This document shows, piece after piece, positions 38,230 to 46,389 of a stretch of 64,000 nt of DNA (position 1 is its first letter; each line of letters opens with the position of its first letter). This DNA comes from an uncultured Bacteroidales bacterium (GTDB lineage Bacteria > Bacteroidota > Bacteroidia > Bacteroidales > Bacteroidaceae). A program made the translations under genes and the position numbers. The notes under the pieces were generated by a model that had not been told where the DNA came from, ran no database searches, and saw only the letters and a list, made by a program, of their open reading frames with translations. The stretch covers positions 41,252 to 105,251 of the forward strand of contig CADAVI010000001.1 in NCBI GenBank assembly GCA_902791295.1, read 5' to 3'.

Positions 38230-38577
38230 TTAGTATGCCTTCTCTGCGCGCGACTTGATTTCGTCGTAGTGCTTGTTGAGGAACTCCTGCACGGCATCAT
38301 AGACGATGTCCTCCAGTGTAGTCTTCTCGCCGATGATGCTCTTCCAGTTCTTGATTTCGTTCAGACGCAGGGTGGTCATGCGGTCGAAATGGATGCACTT
38401 CTGGTCGGGGCGCTCCTTCTTGCGGTCGAACACCTTCACCTCTTTCTTCTTGGGGTGCTCCTCGATGGGTGCGAGGGTTTCGAGGATGGACGGCGTGTTG
38501 GCACGCTGTGCCTCGATGCGCTCGTCAAACTCCTGCATGGACTTGCCCAGGTCGATGGTCTTTCTTTTTACTGCCAT
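38230..38577 (-). CDS. Small ParB-like partition protein
   Basis: The 115-residue basic protein has a disordered N terminus rich in charged residues and a C-terminal helical part (RMTTLRLNEIKNWKSIIGEKTTLEDIVYDAVQEFLNKHYDEI) that resembles the ribbon-helix-helix or DUF3408-type ends of Bacteroides plasmid and transposon proteins. It follows parA on the same strand by 225 bp. Small proteins encoded behind ParA usually are centromere-binding partners, which is the basis of the call. No ParB nuclease-like domain is present. Confidence 0.6.
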   Translation of the reverse strand: MAVKRKTIDLGKSMQEFDERIEAQRANTPSILETLAPIEEHPKKKEVKVFDRKKERPDQKCIHFDRMTTLRLNEIKNWKSIIGEKTTLEDIVYDAVQEFLNKHYDEIKSRAEKAY

Positions 38578-38801
38578 AGCTCTTGTTTCCTAGTTTTACA
38601 GTTTTCTATATTTATATCTTCCGATAATCTTAGTTTCCTACGTTGCTGAGGTTCAGCGTGATGTTGTTTTCAGGCAGTGGAACTGCTGCTCGTTGAGGTG
38701 CGGTTTGCCTCTCCCTTAGACTGTAGTAATTCGTTCTTGATGCCTGTGTGCCACGGCCTTTTTCCGCGTAGCCCCACTCCGTCATTCTGCTTTCGCCTGT
38801 T

Positions 38802-39578
38802 CTACTTCTTGGCGGTGGAGCGGCGCTTGATGCCGGTGATTTCGCGTGCCAGCTGCATGTAGTCTTCGGCTCCGATGGCGGTGGGGTTGTAGTCGAAGAT
38901 GGTCATGTGTTCGGCAGGTGTCTTCGAGAGGTCGGTGTTGCGCCGTATGCGTGCGTTGAACACTTGTCCGGGATACTTCTGCTGCATCTGTGCTGCCGCC
39001 ATCTTGTGCAGTCCCAGGCGTCCGTCGAAACGGGTGAGGAGGTAGCCCTCGATTTCCAGTTCGGGGTTGATGAATTCCTTCACTTCGTGGAACTTGTCGG
39101 TAATCATCTTCATGCCCTGGAGCGAATAGACCTCGCAGTCGATGGGCACGAGGATGGAGTCGCTGGCCGACATGGCGTTGATGTTCAGAATTCCTCCGTT
39201 GGGCGGGCAGTCCAGCAGCACGTAGTCGTAGAGTTCGGCGTAGGGCTGGATAATGCGCTTGAGGATTTCCTCTTTGCGGAGGCGGTTGACGAGCTGTTCG
39301 CCCACGTTCTCCAGCTGGATGCTGGCGGGCACAAAGTCAAAGCCTTCCTTGTATTCGTAGATGGGCAGTTCGGCAGGTTCTTTCGCCGTGAGGGCGTCAA
39401 AGATGGTTTCGCCGTCGCCCACTTCAAAGTTGAGCGTGTAGGTGGTGTTGCACTGGAAGTCGAGGTCCACGAGCAGCACTTTCTTCTTCAGCAGGTGCAG
39501 GGCAGCGCCCAGATTGATGGCTGTTGTGGTCTTTCCCACACCTCCCTTGAAGTTCAATATTGCTATAGTCTTTGCCAT
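38802..39578 (-). CDS. parA: ParA-family partition ATPase
   Basis: The 258-residue protein starts MAKTIAILNFKGGVGKTTTA with the deviant Walker A motif KGGVGKTT (residues 11-18), then Walker A' VLLVDLDFQCNTT and Walker B YVLLDCPP, and the C-terminal RRSTAKK. There is no N-terminal helix-turn-helix, so it is of the small ParA (type Ib) or Soj kind. With the downstream small partner and the Rep gene it forms a complete partition and replication module. A -7 box TATATTTG lies 32 bp upstream (39610-39617). Confidence 0.92.
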   Translation of the reverse strand: MAKTIAILNFKGGVGKTTTAINLGAALHLLKKKVLLVDLDFQCNTTYTLNFEVGDGETIFDALTAKEPAELPIYEYKEGFDFVPASIQLENVGEQLVNRLRKEEILKRIIQPYAELYDYVLLDCPPNGGILNINAMSASDSILVPIDCEVYSLQGMKMITDKFHEVKEFINPELEIEGYLLTRFDGRLGLHKMAAAQMQQKYPGQVFNARIRRNTDLSKTPAEHMTIFDYNPTAIGAEDYMQLAREITGIKRRSTAKK

Positions 39579-39609
39579 TTTGATGGATACGTTTGTTGAT
39601 TTTTCGATG

Positions 39610-39617
39610 CAAATATA
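39610..39617 (-). promoter_or_regulatory. -7 box of parA
   Basis: The minus strand reads TATATTTG, matching TAnnTTTG. A start near 39603 would leave a leader of about 25 nt. Confidence 0.55.
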
Positions 39618-39729
39618 TCGATATTCAACTTACGAGCGGCATTTTTCTGCTAAAAAATACACTTGCGCGCGTGCTTTTTTCACTTTTCGCGACGATTTCA
39701 CCGCTTTTTCCGGGTTTATATGTTCTCAG

Positions 39730-40005
39730 TTTTATAGAAAAATAGTTTTCTTTGTTTCGATGGAATCATGAAAACTATAAAACTATAAAAATAGAAAGGA
39801 AGAATGCAAGTAAACAAGAAAGACGTAAATAATGTTTGCAAGAAAGCATGTTAGCATGGTTGCTATCTTTATAGGTTTATAGTTGGTGTTCCTATGTTGC
39901 TATGATTATAGTTTTATAGTTTGCTATGAAGATAGCTTTATTGGAAACATAGAAGATAGGACTAGGTTTATAGGATGATAGGTTTATAGTTTTATGGGTT
40001 TATAG
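39730..40005. repeat. TTTATAG repeats upstream of parA, possible centromere
   Basis: TTTATAG(T/G) or its complement occurs about ten times: 39775-39790 (two CTATAAAA in tandem), 39868, 39876, 39905 (ATTATAG), 39913, 39967, 39983, 39991 (TTTATGG) and 39999. Neighbouring copies are 8 bp apart or a multiple. Both orientations occur. Small ParB proteins often bind arrays of 7-8 bp sites upstream of parA. Similar but looser TAG-rich spacers occur elsewhere in the window, so this is only a candidate. Confidence 0.5.
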
Positions 40006-40160
40006 GAAGTGTGGAGAGGGGAAGGGAAGGGGGTGTGTTTGAGGGGAAACCTCAAACCGCATGGAGGCGTGGGGGGTGGGGGTGGATGGTTGTGCCTTGT
40101 GTGCGTGTGTTGAGATGTGCGGAGGGGGGCTTTTCATGTGTGGGTTGCGGGTACTATAGT
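40006..40160. other. G-rich intergenic stretch
   Basis: A strongly G-biased stretch on the plus strand (runs such as GGGGAAGGGAAGGGGG and GGGGGGTGGGGGTGG) without a gene. It could form G-quadruplex structures on that strand. Confidence 0.4.
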
Positions 40161-40242
40161 GCGCACCGTGCGCATCATTAATTGTGCAGGGTGCACGATT
40201 ATTATTGCGCAGGGTGCGCGATAAATGTAGCGTAGGGCGCGC
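40161..40242 (+). repeat. Phased 13-bp palindrome array, locus D (4 units, 23-bp pitch)
   Basis: Units start at 40161 (GCGCACCGTGCGC), 40184 (GTGCAGGGTGCAC), 40207 (GCGCAGGGTGCGC) and 40230 (GCGTAGGGCGCGC, decayed), 23 bp apart. Unlike loci B, C and E it lacks the ACTAGTGG lead. Confidence 0.9.
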
Positions 40243-40363
40243 GTTTTTTGGGGGTCAGAGCGAGGGTGAATGGCGGTGGAGGGTGAAGGGTGGTGGAAGG
40301 GGTGGGGATGAAAAAAATTGTGGATATTGTGTGGGAAGTGTAGGTGGTGTAAAAAAAAATGTG

Positions 40364-40371
40364 TAGTTTTG
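40364..40371 (+). promoter_or_regulatory. Possible -7 box of the pncC gene
   Basis: TAGTTTTG matches TAnnTTTG and lies about 50 bp before the ATG. No -33 TTTG was found. Confidence 0.4.
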
Positions 40372-40421
40372 TGGGCAGAAAGAGATGTGTGTGCCTGTTG
40401 TTGGGCAATTGTAAGATATAA

Positions 40422-40892
40422 ATGACTGGAAAGATGATGAAAGAAGTGAAATCATTCAGGACAGTGGCTACGGCGGAGTCGTGCACGGGCGGTCGCATTG
40501 CGGCGGCTATCACGGCGAAGAGCGGGGCGAGCCGGTATTTCATGGGTGGGCTTGTGGCCTATCAGGATGAGGTGAAGGAGCGCATGCTGGGTGTGCCTCA
40601 CGAGATGATTGAGCAGTACGGGGTGGTGTCGCGCCAGGTGGCGGAGCAGATGGTGCGGGGTGCGTGCCGGCTGTTCGGCACGGAGTGTGCGATGGCATCC
40701 ACGGGCTATGCGGAGGCGTGGGAGGGTCATCAGGTGGAAATCTGGGTGGCTTGGGGTACGGAGTCGGAGGTGCATTCGATGTGCTTGCGCGAGGACTTCG
40801 GACGTGTGAAGAATGTGGAGGTGGCCACGAAGTATGTGCTGGATAAGTATATGGAGTTTTGCGAAGCGCTGGATAAGGAGCGGAGAAGATAA
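40422..40892 (+). CDS. pncC: CinA C-terminal domain protein, NMN amidohydrolase type
   Basis: The 156-residue protein is a stand-alone CinA_C domain, which in the family deamidates nicotinamide mononucleotide to nicotinic acid mononucleotide in NAD recycling. It shows VATAESCTGGRIAAAIT, YFMGGLVAYQDEVKERMLGVP, YGVVSRQVAEQM and a STGYAEAWEG stretch where most members have STGIAGP, so the substrate loop is altered. The MoCF_biosynth domain of full CinA is absent. An in-frame ATG at 40437 is an alternative start. Confidence 0.85.
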   Translation: MTGKMMKEVKSFRTVATAESCTGGRIAAAITAKSGASRYFMGGLVAYQDEVKERMLGVPHEMIEQYGVVSRQVAEQMVRGACRLFGTECAMASTGYAEAWEGHQVEIWVAWGTESEVHSMCLREDFGRVKNVEVATKYVLDKYMEFCEALDKERRR

Positions 40893-41060
40893 GAGAGGAT
40901 AGGGAAAGGACTGGAGTGGAAAGTGAAACAGGGCGGAAGAGGAGAGAGGGATAGAACCGGCGAGGGGAAGGAAATGGGACTGGCGAGGTAGGGGCAATTG
41001 GCTGGAGAGGGTGTATCGTCCAGCGGAAAGTGGATGTAGAGGAAACAGAGAAAGACAATG

Positions 41061-41085
41061 AAAGGCAGGGATGACCTGCCTTTTT
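41061..41085 (+). terminator. Rho-independent terminator after pncC
   Basis: AAAGGCAGG (41061-41069) pairs with CCTGCCTTT (41075-41083) around a short loop, followed by T. Confidence 0.8.
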
Positions 41086-41110
41086 GTGTTGTAGATGATG
41101 GTGTGTTGTG

Positions 41111-41247
41111 TGTGGGTATGCCTCCATCCTTAGTGTAAAGGAGGTGATGCGTGTAGCTTTATTTCTTTATCAGTGTACGGTGTGGGTGCTTCTGTCCTTA
41201 GTGTAGGGGAGGTAATGCGTGCATCTCATTTCTCCATTAGTGTACGG
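41111..41247. repeat. Two tandem repeats of about 68 bp
   Basis: Units 41111-41180 and 41181-41247 both run from TGTGGGT through CCTTAGTGTA and GAGGT(G/A)ATGCGTG to AGTGTACGG. They lie at the 3' end of the patatin gene; the rest of the 40893-41259 gap is otherwise empty apart from the terminator. Confidence 0.75.
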
Positions 41248-41259
41248 TGTGGGGTGCAC

Positions 41260-42108
41260 TTACGCTTCGAGGAAGGCTTTGACGGTGCTGAGCATGGCAA
41301 GGCCTTTTTCTTGTCCGTGTGCGTAGATGGCGCGTAGCTTGTCTTCGTTGAGTTCGATGCGTCCGATGTCGAGGGGATGGTCGGGGTAGATGACGAGGGT
41401 GTTGCCGGCTTGGGCGGATGCCTCGACGTGGCGCAGCTGGGAGTTGTAGAGCTCGTGGCGGCGGGCCATGAGTTGTGCCACTTTGGGGTGGCGGGGATGG
41501 AAGAGGCGGAAGAGGGGGATGAGTTTGGCAGGCTGCTTCTGGTAGCCTCGCGGGCGGGTGAGGATGACGATGTTGCGCTCGTAGCCCTCGTCCTGGAAGT
41601 GCTTCAGGGGGATGCAGTCGGAGAGTCCGCCGTCCAGCAGCAGCTGTCCGTCGATGCAGACGGGGCGTGAGGCGATGGGCATGGAGCCGGTGGCTCGGAA
41701 CCACTCGAGGGTGTGGTCTTCCACGTGGGAGATGCGGTGATAGACGGGCTGTCCGGTCACGATGTCGGTGCACACCACCTGAAATTCGGCCGGATCGGCG
41801 GCGAAGGTGTCGGTGTCGAAGCGGTCCAGCTGCAGGGGCATGGTGTGGTAGGCAAATTGGGCGTTGACGAAGTTGCCCGTGGTGAGGAAGGAGCGCAGTC
41901 CCATGTATCGGGGGTCGTTCTTGAAGCGGATGTTGTAGCGCAGTCCGCGGCCGGGCTGGTGCGACTTGAAGTTGCATCCAAACAGGGCGCTGCCCGACAC
42001 GCTCATGATGCCGTCCACGCGGATGCCGTTCTGCAGCATCACGTCGAGAAAGCCTTCGGAGAAGAGGGCGCGCATGCCGCCTCCCTCCATGACCAGTCCT
42101 TTTTTCAT
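41260..42108 (-). CDS. Patatin-like phospholipase (YjjU-type) with altered nucleophile motif
   Basis: The 282-residue protein begins MKKGLVMEGGGMRALFSEGFLD, giving the oxyanion-hole Gly-rich motif, and has the catalytic Asp in LLLDGGLSDCIPL. The usual GxSxG around the nucleophile reads SVSGS (GIMSVSGSALFG), which keeps the Ser but replaces the flanking Gly residues. It has no signal peptide, so it should be a cytoplasmic acyl hydrolase; DUF6363 or a similar C-terminal tail follows. It has its own -7 box and diverges from the next gene. Activity is plausible but the changed motif leaves doubt. Confidence 0.85.
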   Translation of the reverse strand: MKKGLVMEGGGMRALFSEGFLDVMLQNGIRVDGIMSVSGSALFGCNFKSHQPGRGLRYNIRFKNDPRYMGLRSFLTTGNFVNAQFAYHTMPLQLDRFDTDTFAADPAEFQVVCTDIVTGQPVYHRISHVEDHTLEWFRATGSMPIASRPVCIDGQLLLDGGLSDCIPLKHFQDEGYERNIVILTRPRGYQKQPAKLIPLFRLFHPRHPKVAQLMARRHELYNSQLRHVEASAQAGNTLVIYPDHPLDIGRIELNEDKLRAIYAHGQEKGLAMLSTVKAFLEA

Positions 42109-42140
42109 GTTGCCTTCAGGTTTTTAGGTGTATTTGCCGC

Positions 42141-42148
42141 CAAAGTTA
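42141..42148 (-). promoter_or_regulatory. -7 box of the patatin gene
   Basis: The minus strand reads TAACTTTG, about 32 bp before the patatin ATG. Confidence 0.55.
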
Positions 42149-42202
42149 CGGCTTTTTATAAAAAAGTACACGCGCAGGGCCGGCTTTTTCTGCAAGAATG
42201 GC

Positions 42203-42210
42203 TAACTTTG
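42203..42210 (+). promoter_or_regulatory. -7 box of the GH2-like/esterase-patatin pair
   Basis: TAACTTTG lies 19 bp before the ATG at 42229, giving a very short leader. Confidence 0.55.
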
Positions 42211-42228
42211 TAGCATCAATCAGAGCAA

Positions 42229-43344
42229 ATGAAGAAGTACGGATGGATATGGAGCCTTGTGCTCGTGTGGTGCCTGTGTGCGCTGCCCGCTGTGGGCCAG
42301 AAGAAGGCCGGCCGTGCCCCCCAGGGCGTGGTGGAGCTGACGCGTGTGCGGCTCACGCCCGATGTGCCCATGAATGAGGTGCGCATCGAGGCCACTGTGC
42401 GTGTGCCCAAGGCTGGCAAGTACACCCTCACGTGCACTCGCTCGTGCTATGCCGACGAAGACCCCGATGCCGCCATACTCGAGGTGCCGCTGCGCCTGCG
42501 GAAGGGCGAGAACGAGGTGTCGGCGCTCATCGACATGGGCGAGAATCCGCACCAGTGGAGCGAGTTCCACCCCGACCTCTACCGCCTCCATCTGCGCATC
42601 GAGGGCAAGAAAGGGGTGGGGGAGACGGATGAGACCCTCTTCCTGCGCCAGTGGGAGGAGGACGACTATGCCCCTGCCTCTCTGCATGGCATGCAGTGGA
42701 CGCTCAACGGCCTTGCCGTGCTGCTGCGTCCCCTCTCAGCCAGTTATCTGCCCGAGGGAACCCCTGCAGCCGATGCCCCCTCCAGCGCGTGGCTCCGCTT
42801 CTTCCGCGAGGCACAGGCAAAGGGCTTCAACCATTGGCACCCCTCGCCCCAGAGCGTGACGCCCGCCCTGCTCGCAGCCGCCGACACCGTGGGCTTCTAC
42901 CTGCACATTGACGAGCCCGACACCCTGGAGCGCTATGCCCGTCACCCCTCTGTGATGCCCTATGCGCCCCATGCCGACACGCTGCTCGTCATGGCGCCCC
43001 TCAGTCTCGACGCCGAGGTGGGGCGCATCTATCTGGCCGATGACACCATCCAGGGCGACATCCTGCTCTACAACTTCACTGAGGACGACCACCGTCAGCC
43101 CGTCAGCTGGCAACTGCAGAGTGTCAGCACCGATGGCGAGCCCGACGGACACTTCGCCACGCAGGGCGAGGAAGACTATGTGGACGCCTTCCAGGGAGAA
43201 GTCACCCGCGTGGCCACCCTCCGTGTGCCCCTCAGCGGCATACAGGCCCCGCACCGACTGCTCCTCACGCTCAGCACCCAGGGCGCCACACGCCAGCGCT
43301 TCATCGACGTGCGTCCGCCCCGTGCCCCGGCGCAGAAGCCCTGA
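42229..43344 (+). CDS. Exported protein resembling a shortened GH2 enzyme
   Basis: The 371-residue protein has a signal peptide (WSLVLVWCLCALPAVGQ). Residues about 35-145 look like a beta-sandwich. Residues about 150-250 resemble the start of a GH2-type barrel: NGLAVLLRP, a REAQAKGFNHWHPSPQ stretch like GHNHVRxHS, ADTVGFYLHIDEP like ADELGLYVxxE, and RYARHPSVMPY like RxxNHPSVxxW. After this the sequence goes straight to another sandwich domain, without the NE and nucleophile motifs of GH2. It thus seems a non-catalytic derivative, perhaps a binding protein. It is 62 bp upstream of the esterase-patatin gene. The assignment is a pattern reading. Confidence 0.55.
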   Translation: MKKYGWIWSLVLVWCLCALPAVGQKKAGRAPQGVVELTRVRLTPDVPMNEVRIEATVRVPKAGKYTLTCTRSCYADEDPDAAILEVPLRLRKGENEVSALIDMGENPHQWSEFHPDLYRLHLRIEGKKGVGETDETLFLRQWEEDDYAPASLHGMQWTLNGLAVLLRPLSASYLPEGTPAADAPSSAWLRFFREAQAKGFNHWHPSPQSVTPALLAAADTVGFYLHIDEPDTLERYARHPSVMPYAPHADTLLVMAPLSLDAEVGRIYLADDTIQGDILLYNFTEDDHRQPVSWQLQSVSTDGEPDGHFATQGEEDYVDAFQGEVTRVATLRVPLSGIQAPHRLLLTLSTQGATRQRFIDVRPPRAPAQKP

Positions 43345-43406
43345 GCCGCTCATTTCGCAAGCATATCTAACTTAACAATCGCATAACCGCACAACCATTT
43401 TCCAAG

Positions 43407-46175
43407 ATGAAACGAACAATTCTCATCCTTGGGCTCAGCATGCTCTGCGTGCTCCTCTCTGCCCAAGACCCCAACCTCAAGATGCCTCGCTTCTTTGCCG
43501 ACGGCATGGTCATGCAGCGCGACGCCAAAGTGCCCGTTTGGGGCACGGGCACACCCCGCCGGTGGGTCACGGTGCGCATGGCCGGCAAAAAGTCCACCGT
43601 CCGCGTCAAGAAGGATGGCACCTGGCGCGCCACCCTCAAGAAGCTCAAGCCCGGCGGGCCCTACACCCTCGAAGTCAAGGAGAGCAAGCTCTTCAAGCGC
43701 ATAGACCAGCGCCACGTGGACAACGTGCTCGTGGGCGATGTCTTCCTCTGCTCGGGACAGTCTAACATGGAGCTCCCCATCCGCCGCTGCATGGACGTGG
43801 TGGCCGACGAGGTGAAGGACTATGCCAACGACAACATCCGCTACCTCAAGCTGCCCCACCAGTTCAACTACGTGCGTCCCAACACCGACGTGCAGGTGCT
43901 CCCCTGGCAGAACATCACACCGCAGAACTGCGCCGAGGTGAGCGGCATCTGCTACTTTATGGCGCGCGAGCTGCAGCAGCGCACTGGCGTGCCCGTGGGC
44001 ATCATCAACTCGGCCGTGGGCGGCACGCAGGTGCAGGCATGGATGCCGCACGACGTGCTGGCCCAGTTCCCCGGCTACGACAAGGAACTGGCCAAGGCCA
44101 AGTATCATCAGGAGAACTGGGTGGACTCCGTCCGCCGGGCCGAGAACCGTGCCGGCTTCGAGTGGGAGCGCCGCATGATGGACACCGACACCATCTGCAA
44201 CCGCTGGCGCGCTGAAGGCTACGACTTCTCCACGTGGGGCACCGTCGATATGTTCTCCAACTGGAGCCATGGCAAGAACGGCTCCTACTGGTTTCACACC
44301 AGCATCGACCTGCCCGCCGAGCTGGCTGGACAGAAAGCCGTGCTCCGCTTTGGCGCCATGAAAGACGCCGACACCATCTTCGTCAACACACACTATGTGG
44401 GCAACACCACCTACGAGTATCCTCCCCGTGTCTATACCGTCAAGGAAGGCATTCTCCGCGCTGGCCGCAACGACATCGTCGTGCACCTCATGTCCCAGAG
44501 CGGCATGGGCAACTTCACCCAGGGCAAGCTCTATCAGCTCGAGGTGGGCGACCGTGTCTTCCCCATCGCTCCCCAGCTCCACATGGCCGTGGGCAGCACC
44601 ATGCCGCGCAAGCCCGCCTCCACCTACTTCGTCGATACACCCACAGGGCTCTACAACGCCATGATTGCCCCCCTGCGCGACTTCCCCGTCAAGGGCATGC
44701 TCTGGTATCAGGGCGAGTCCAACCTGGGCAACACCGACACCTACGCCGAGATGCTCGAGGCTATGGTGGGCGCATGGCGCAAGCAGTGGAAGAGCGACTT
44801 CCCCGTGGTCATCATGCAGCTGCCCGGCTACATGCGCCACTCCGGACACTCCATCGAGAGCGGATGGACCCGCATCCGCGAGCAGCAGTACCAGGCCGCC
44901 CAGAACATCAGCGGAGCCAGCCTCGCACCCACGCTCGACACAGGCGAGTTCAACGACATACACCCACAGGACAAGCTCACCGCCGGACAACGCGCCGCAC
45001 AGCAGATGCTGCGCCTGGCCTACGGCGACACGGGCGCTGCCTCCGACGTGCCCATGCCACTCAGCGCACAGGCACGCGGCAACCAGCTGCACCTTCTCTT
45101 CAAGCAGGTGGGCTCCGGACTCGTCAAGCGCACCATCCCCGCAGCCGCTGGCTCTGCCGACGAACAGCGCGGCGACACGCTCAACCACTTCGCCCTCCTC
45201 GTTGATGGCAAGTACGTGACCGTGCCAGCCCGCATCACCGGCACCAGCACCGTCACCCTCACCATGCCCGACACCCTCGTCAACGCACCCTATACCACCG
45301 TGCGCTACGGCTGGGACGACTATCCACACCCGCAGCTCTTCACCCGCGAGGGCGTGCCCGCTCCGCAGTTCCAGTTCGACGTCACGCTCCCTGCCGGACA
45401 GAGCGCCGACACACAGCGTCCCAAAGTAGGGCTCGTCCTTGGAGGCGGAGGCGCTAAGGGCGCAGCCACCGTGGGCGTGCTCAAGGCCATCGAAGAGTCG
45501 GGCGTGCCCGTCGACATGATTGTAGGCACCAGCATCGGCTCCATCGTGGGCGGACTCTACGCCGTAGGGCTCCGCAGCGCCCAGCTCGACTCCATGTTCC
45601 GTGCCCAGTCGTGGGTGGACCTCTTCAAAGGCTCCGTCATGGGCGACAGCATCGTGCACACGCTCCGCCGCATGGCGGGCAACTGCACCGTCACCGACTT
45701 CGACCAGCTGCCGCTGCCCTTCCGCTGCGTGGCCGTGGACATCAAGAAACTGCGCGAGGTGGTGCTCAGCAGCGGCGACCTCGCCACAGCCATGCGCGCC
45801 AGCATGGCCATCCCCGTTGTCTTCAAGCCCGTGCAGCTGGACGGCATGACCCTCGTGGACGGAGGCGTGCTCAACAATCTCCCCGTCGATGTGGCGCAAG
45901 CCATGGGAGCCGACCGCATCATCGCCGTGGACCTCGCCGTGAACAAGCACGACGACTATGACTCCTCCTCGATCCTCTCCCTGCTGCGTCCCGACCTGAA
46001 GAAGTACAACAAGAACGTCAAGGCGGCTGATGTGTACATCAACCCCAACCTGAAAGGCTACGGCGCTCAAGACTTCGTCTCCAGCAAGATACGCGAGATG
46101 ATTGCGCTGGGCGAACAGGCTGGCCACGCTTCACTGAAGAAGCTCAAGAAACTCAAGAAAGAGGTGGAGAAGTAG
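43407..46175 (+). CDS. Fusion of sialate O-acetylesterase (SGNH) and patatin phospholipase
   Basis: The 922-residue exported protein (signal peptide ending LLSAQ) joins two hydrolases. Residues about 25-640 form an SASA-type esterase: CSGQSNM with Ser119, GIINSAVGGT, WYQGESN and the DIHP motif with Asp517 and His519. From residue 671 a patatin domain begins: GLVLGGGGAKGAATVGVL, nucleophile Ser709 in GTSIGS and Asp818 in DGGVLNN. The C terminus is Lys-rich (KKLKKLKKEVEK). All catalytic residues of both domains are present, so both may act, one on acetylated sugars and one on lipids. There is no stop or frame change at the junction (about base 45415). Confidence 0.9.
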   Translation: MKRTILILGLSMLCVLLSAQDPNLKMPRFFADGMVMQRDAKVPVWGTGTPRRWVTVRMAGKKSTVRVKKDGTWRATLKKLKPGGPYTLEVKESKLFKRIDQRHVDNVLVGDVFLCSGQSNMELPIRRCMDVVADEVKDYANDNIRYLKLPHQFNYVRPNTDVQVLPWQNITPQNCAEVSGICYFMARELQQRTGVPVGIINSAVGGTQVQAWMPHDVLAQFPGYDKELAKAKYHQENWVDSVRRAENRAGFEWERRMMDTDTICNRWRAEGYDFSTWGTVDMFSNWSHGKNGSYWFHTSIDLPAELAGQKAVLRFGAMKDADTIFVNTHYVGNTTYEYPPRVYTVKEGILRAGRNDIVVHLMSQSGMGNFTQGKLYQLEVGDRVFPIAPQLHMAVGSTMPRKPASTYFVDTPTGLYNAMIAPLRDFPVKGMLWYQGESNLGNTDTYAEMLEAMVGAWRKQWKSDFPVVIMQLPGYMRHSGHSIESGWTRIREQQYQAAQNISGASLAPTLDTGEFNDIHPQDKLTAGQRAAQQMLRLAYGDTGAASDVPMPLSAQARGNQLHLLFKQVGSGLVKRTIPAAAGSADEQRGDTLNHFALLVDGKYVTVPARITGTSTVTLTMPDTLVNAPYTTVRYGWDDYPHPQLFTREGVPAPQFQFDVTLPAGQSADTQRPKVGLVLGGGGAKGAATVGVLKAIEESGVPVDMIVGTSIGSIVGGLYAVGLRSAQLDSMFRAQSWVDLFKGSVMGDSIVHTLRRMAGNCTVTDFDQLPLPFRCVAVDIKKLREVVLSSGDLATAMRASMAIPVVFKPVQLDGMTLVDGGVLNNLPVDVAQAMGADRIIAVDLAVNKHDDYDSSSILSLLRPDLKKYNKNVKAADVYINPNLKGYGAQDFVSSKIREMIALGEQAGHASLKKLKKLKKEVEK

Positions 46176-46210
46176 AAACTCCTTTTGCTTTATCGACTAC
46201 AATCAGAATC

Positions 46211-46295
46211 ATCTGCGTCATCTGCGGAATCGCCGCAACGGGGTCTGTTTATTATCAATATGCTCCTTCGTGGCGATTCCGCAGATGACGCAGAT
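46211..46295. repeat. 24-bp perfect inverted repeat with 37-bp loop
   Basis: The arms at 46211-46234 and 46272-46295 are exact reverse complements; the left arm begins ATCTGCGTCATCTGCGG. It may end transcription from both sides. The CAGATGACGCAGAT core also occurs near 53611. Confidence 0.85.
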
Positions 46296-46389
46296 TTTAC
46301 GGATAAACAGATGAGCGTCCATCTTGTGCAATCATTGTGAAAGGAAAGAATCGAGCAGTTGCGACTGCTGAAATCCTCATAAATAAGAA

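Noticed and set aside
43350-46127. Open frame of 925 codons opposite the esterase-patatin gene
   Set aside because: Composition is that of an antisense frame (His, Gly and Val excess); all catalytic motifs are on the plus strand.
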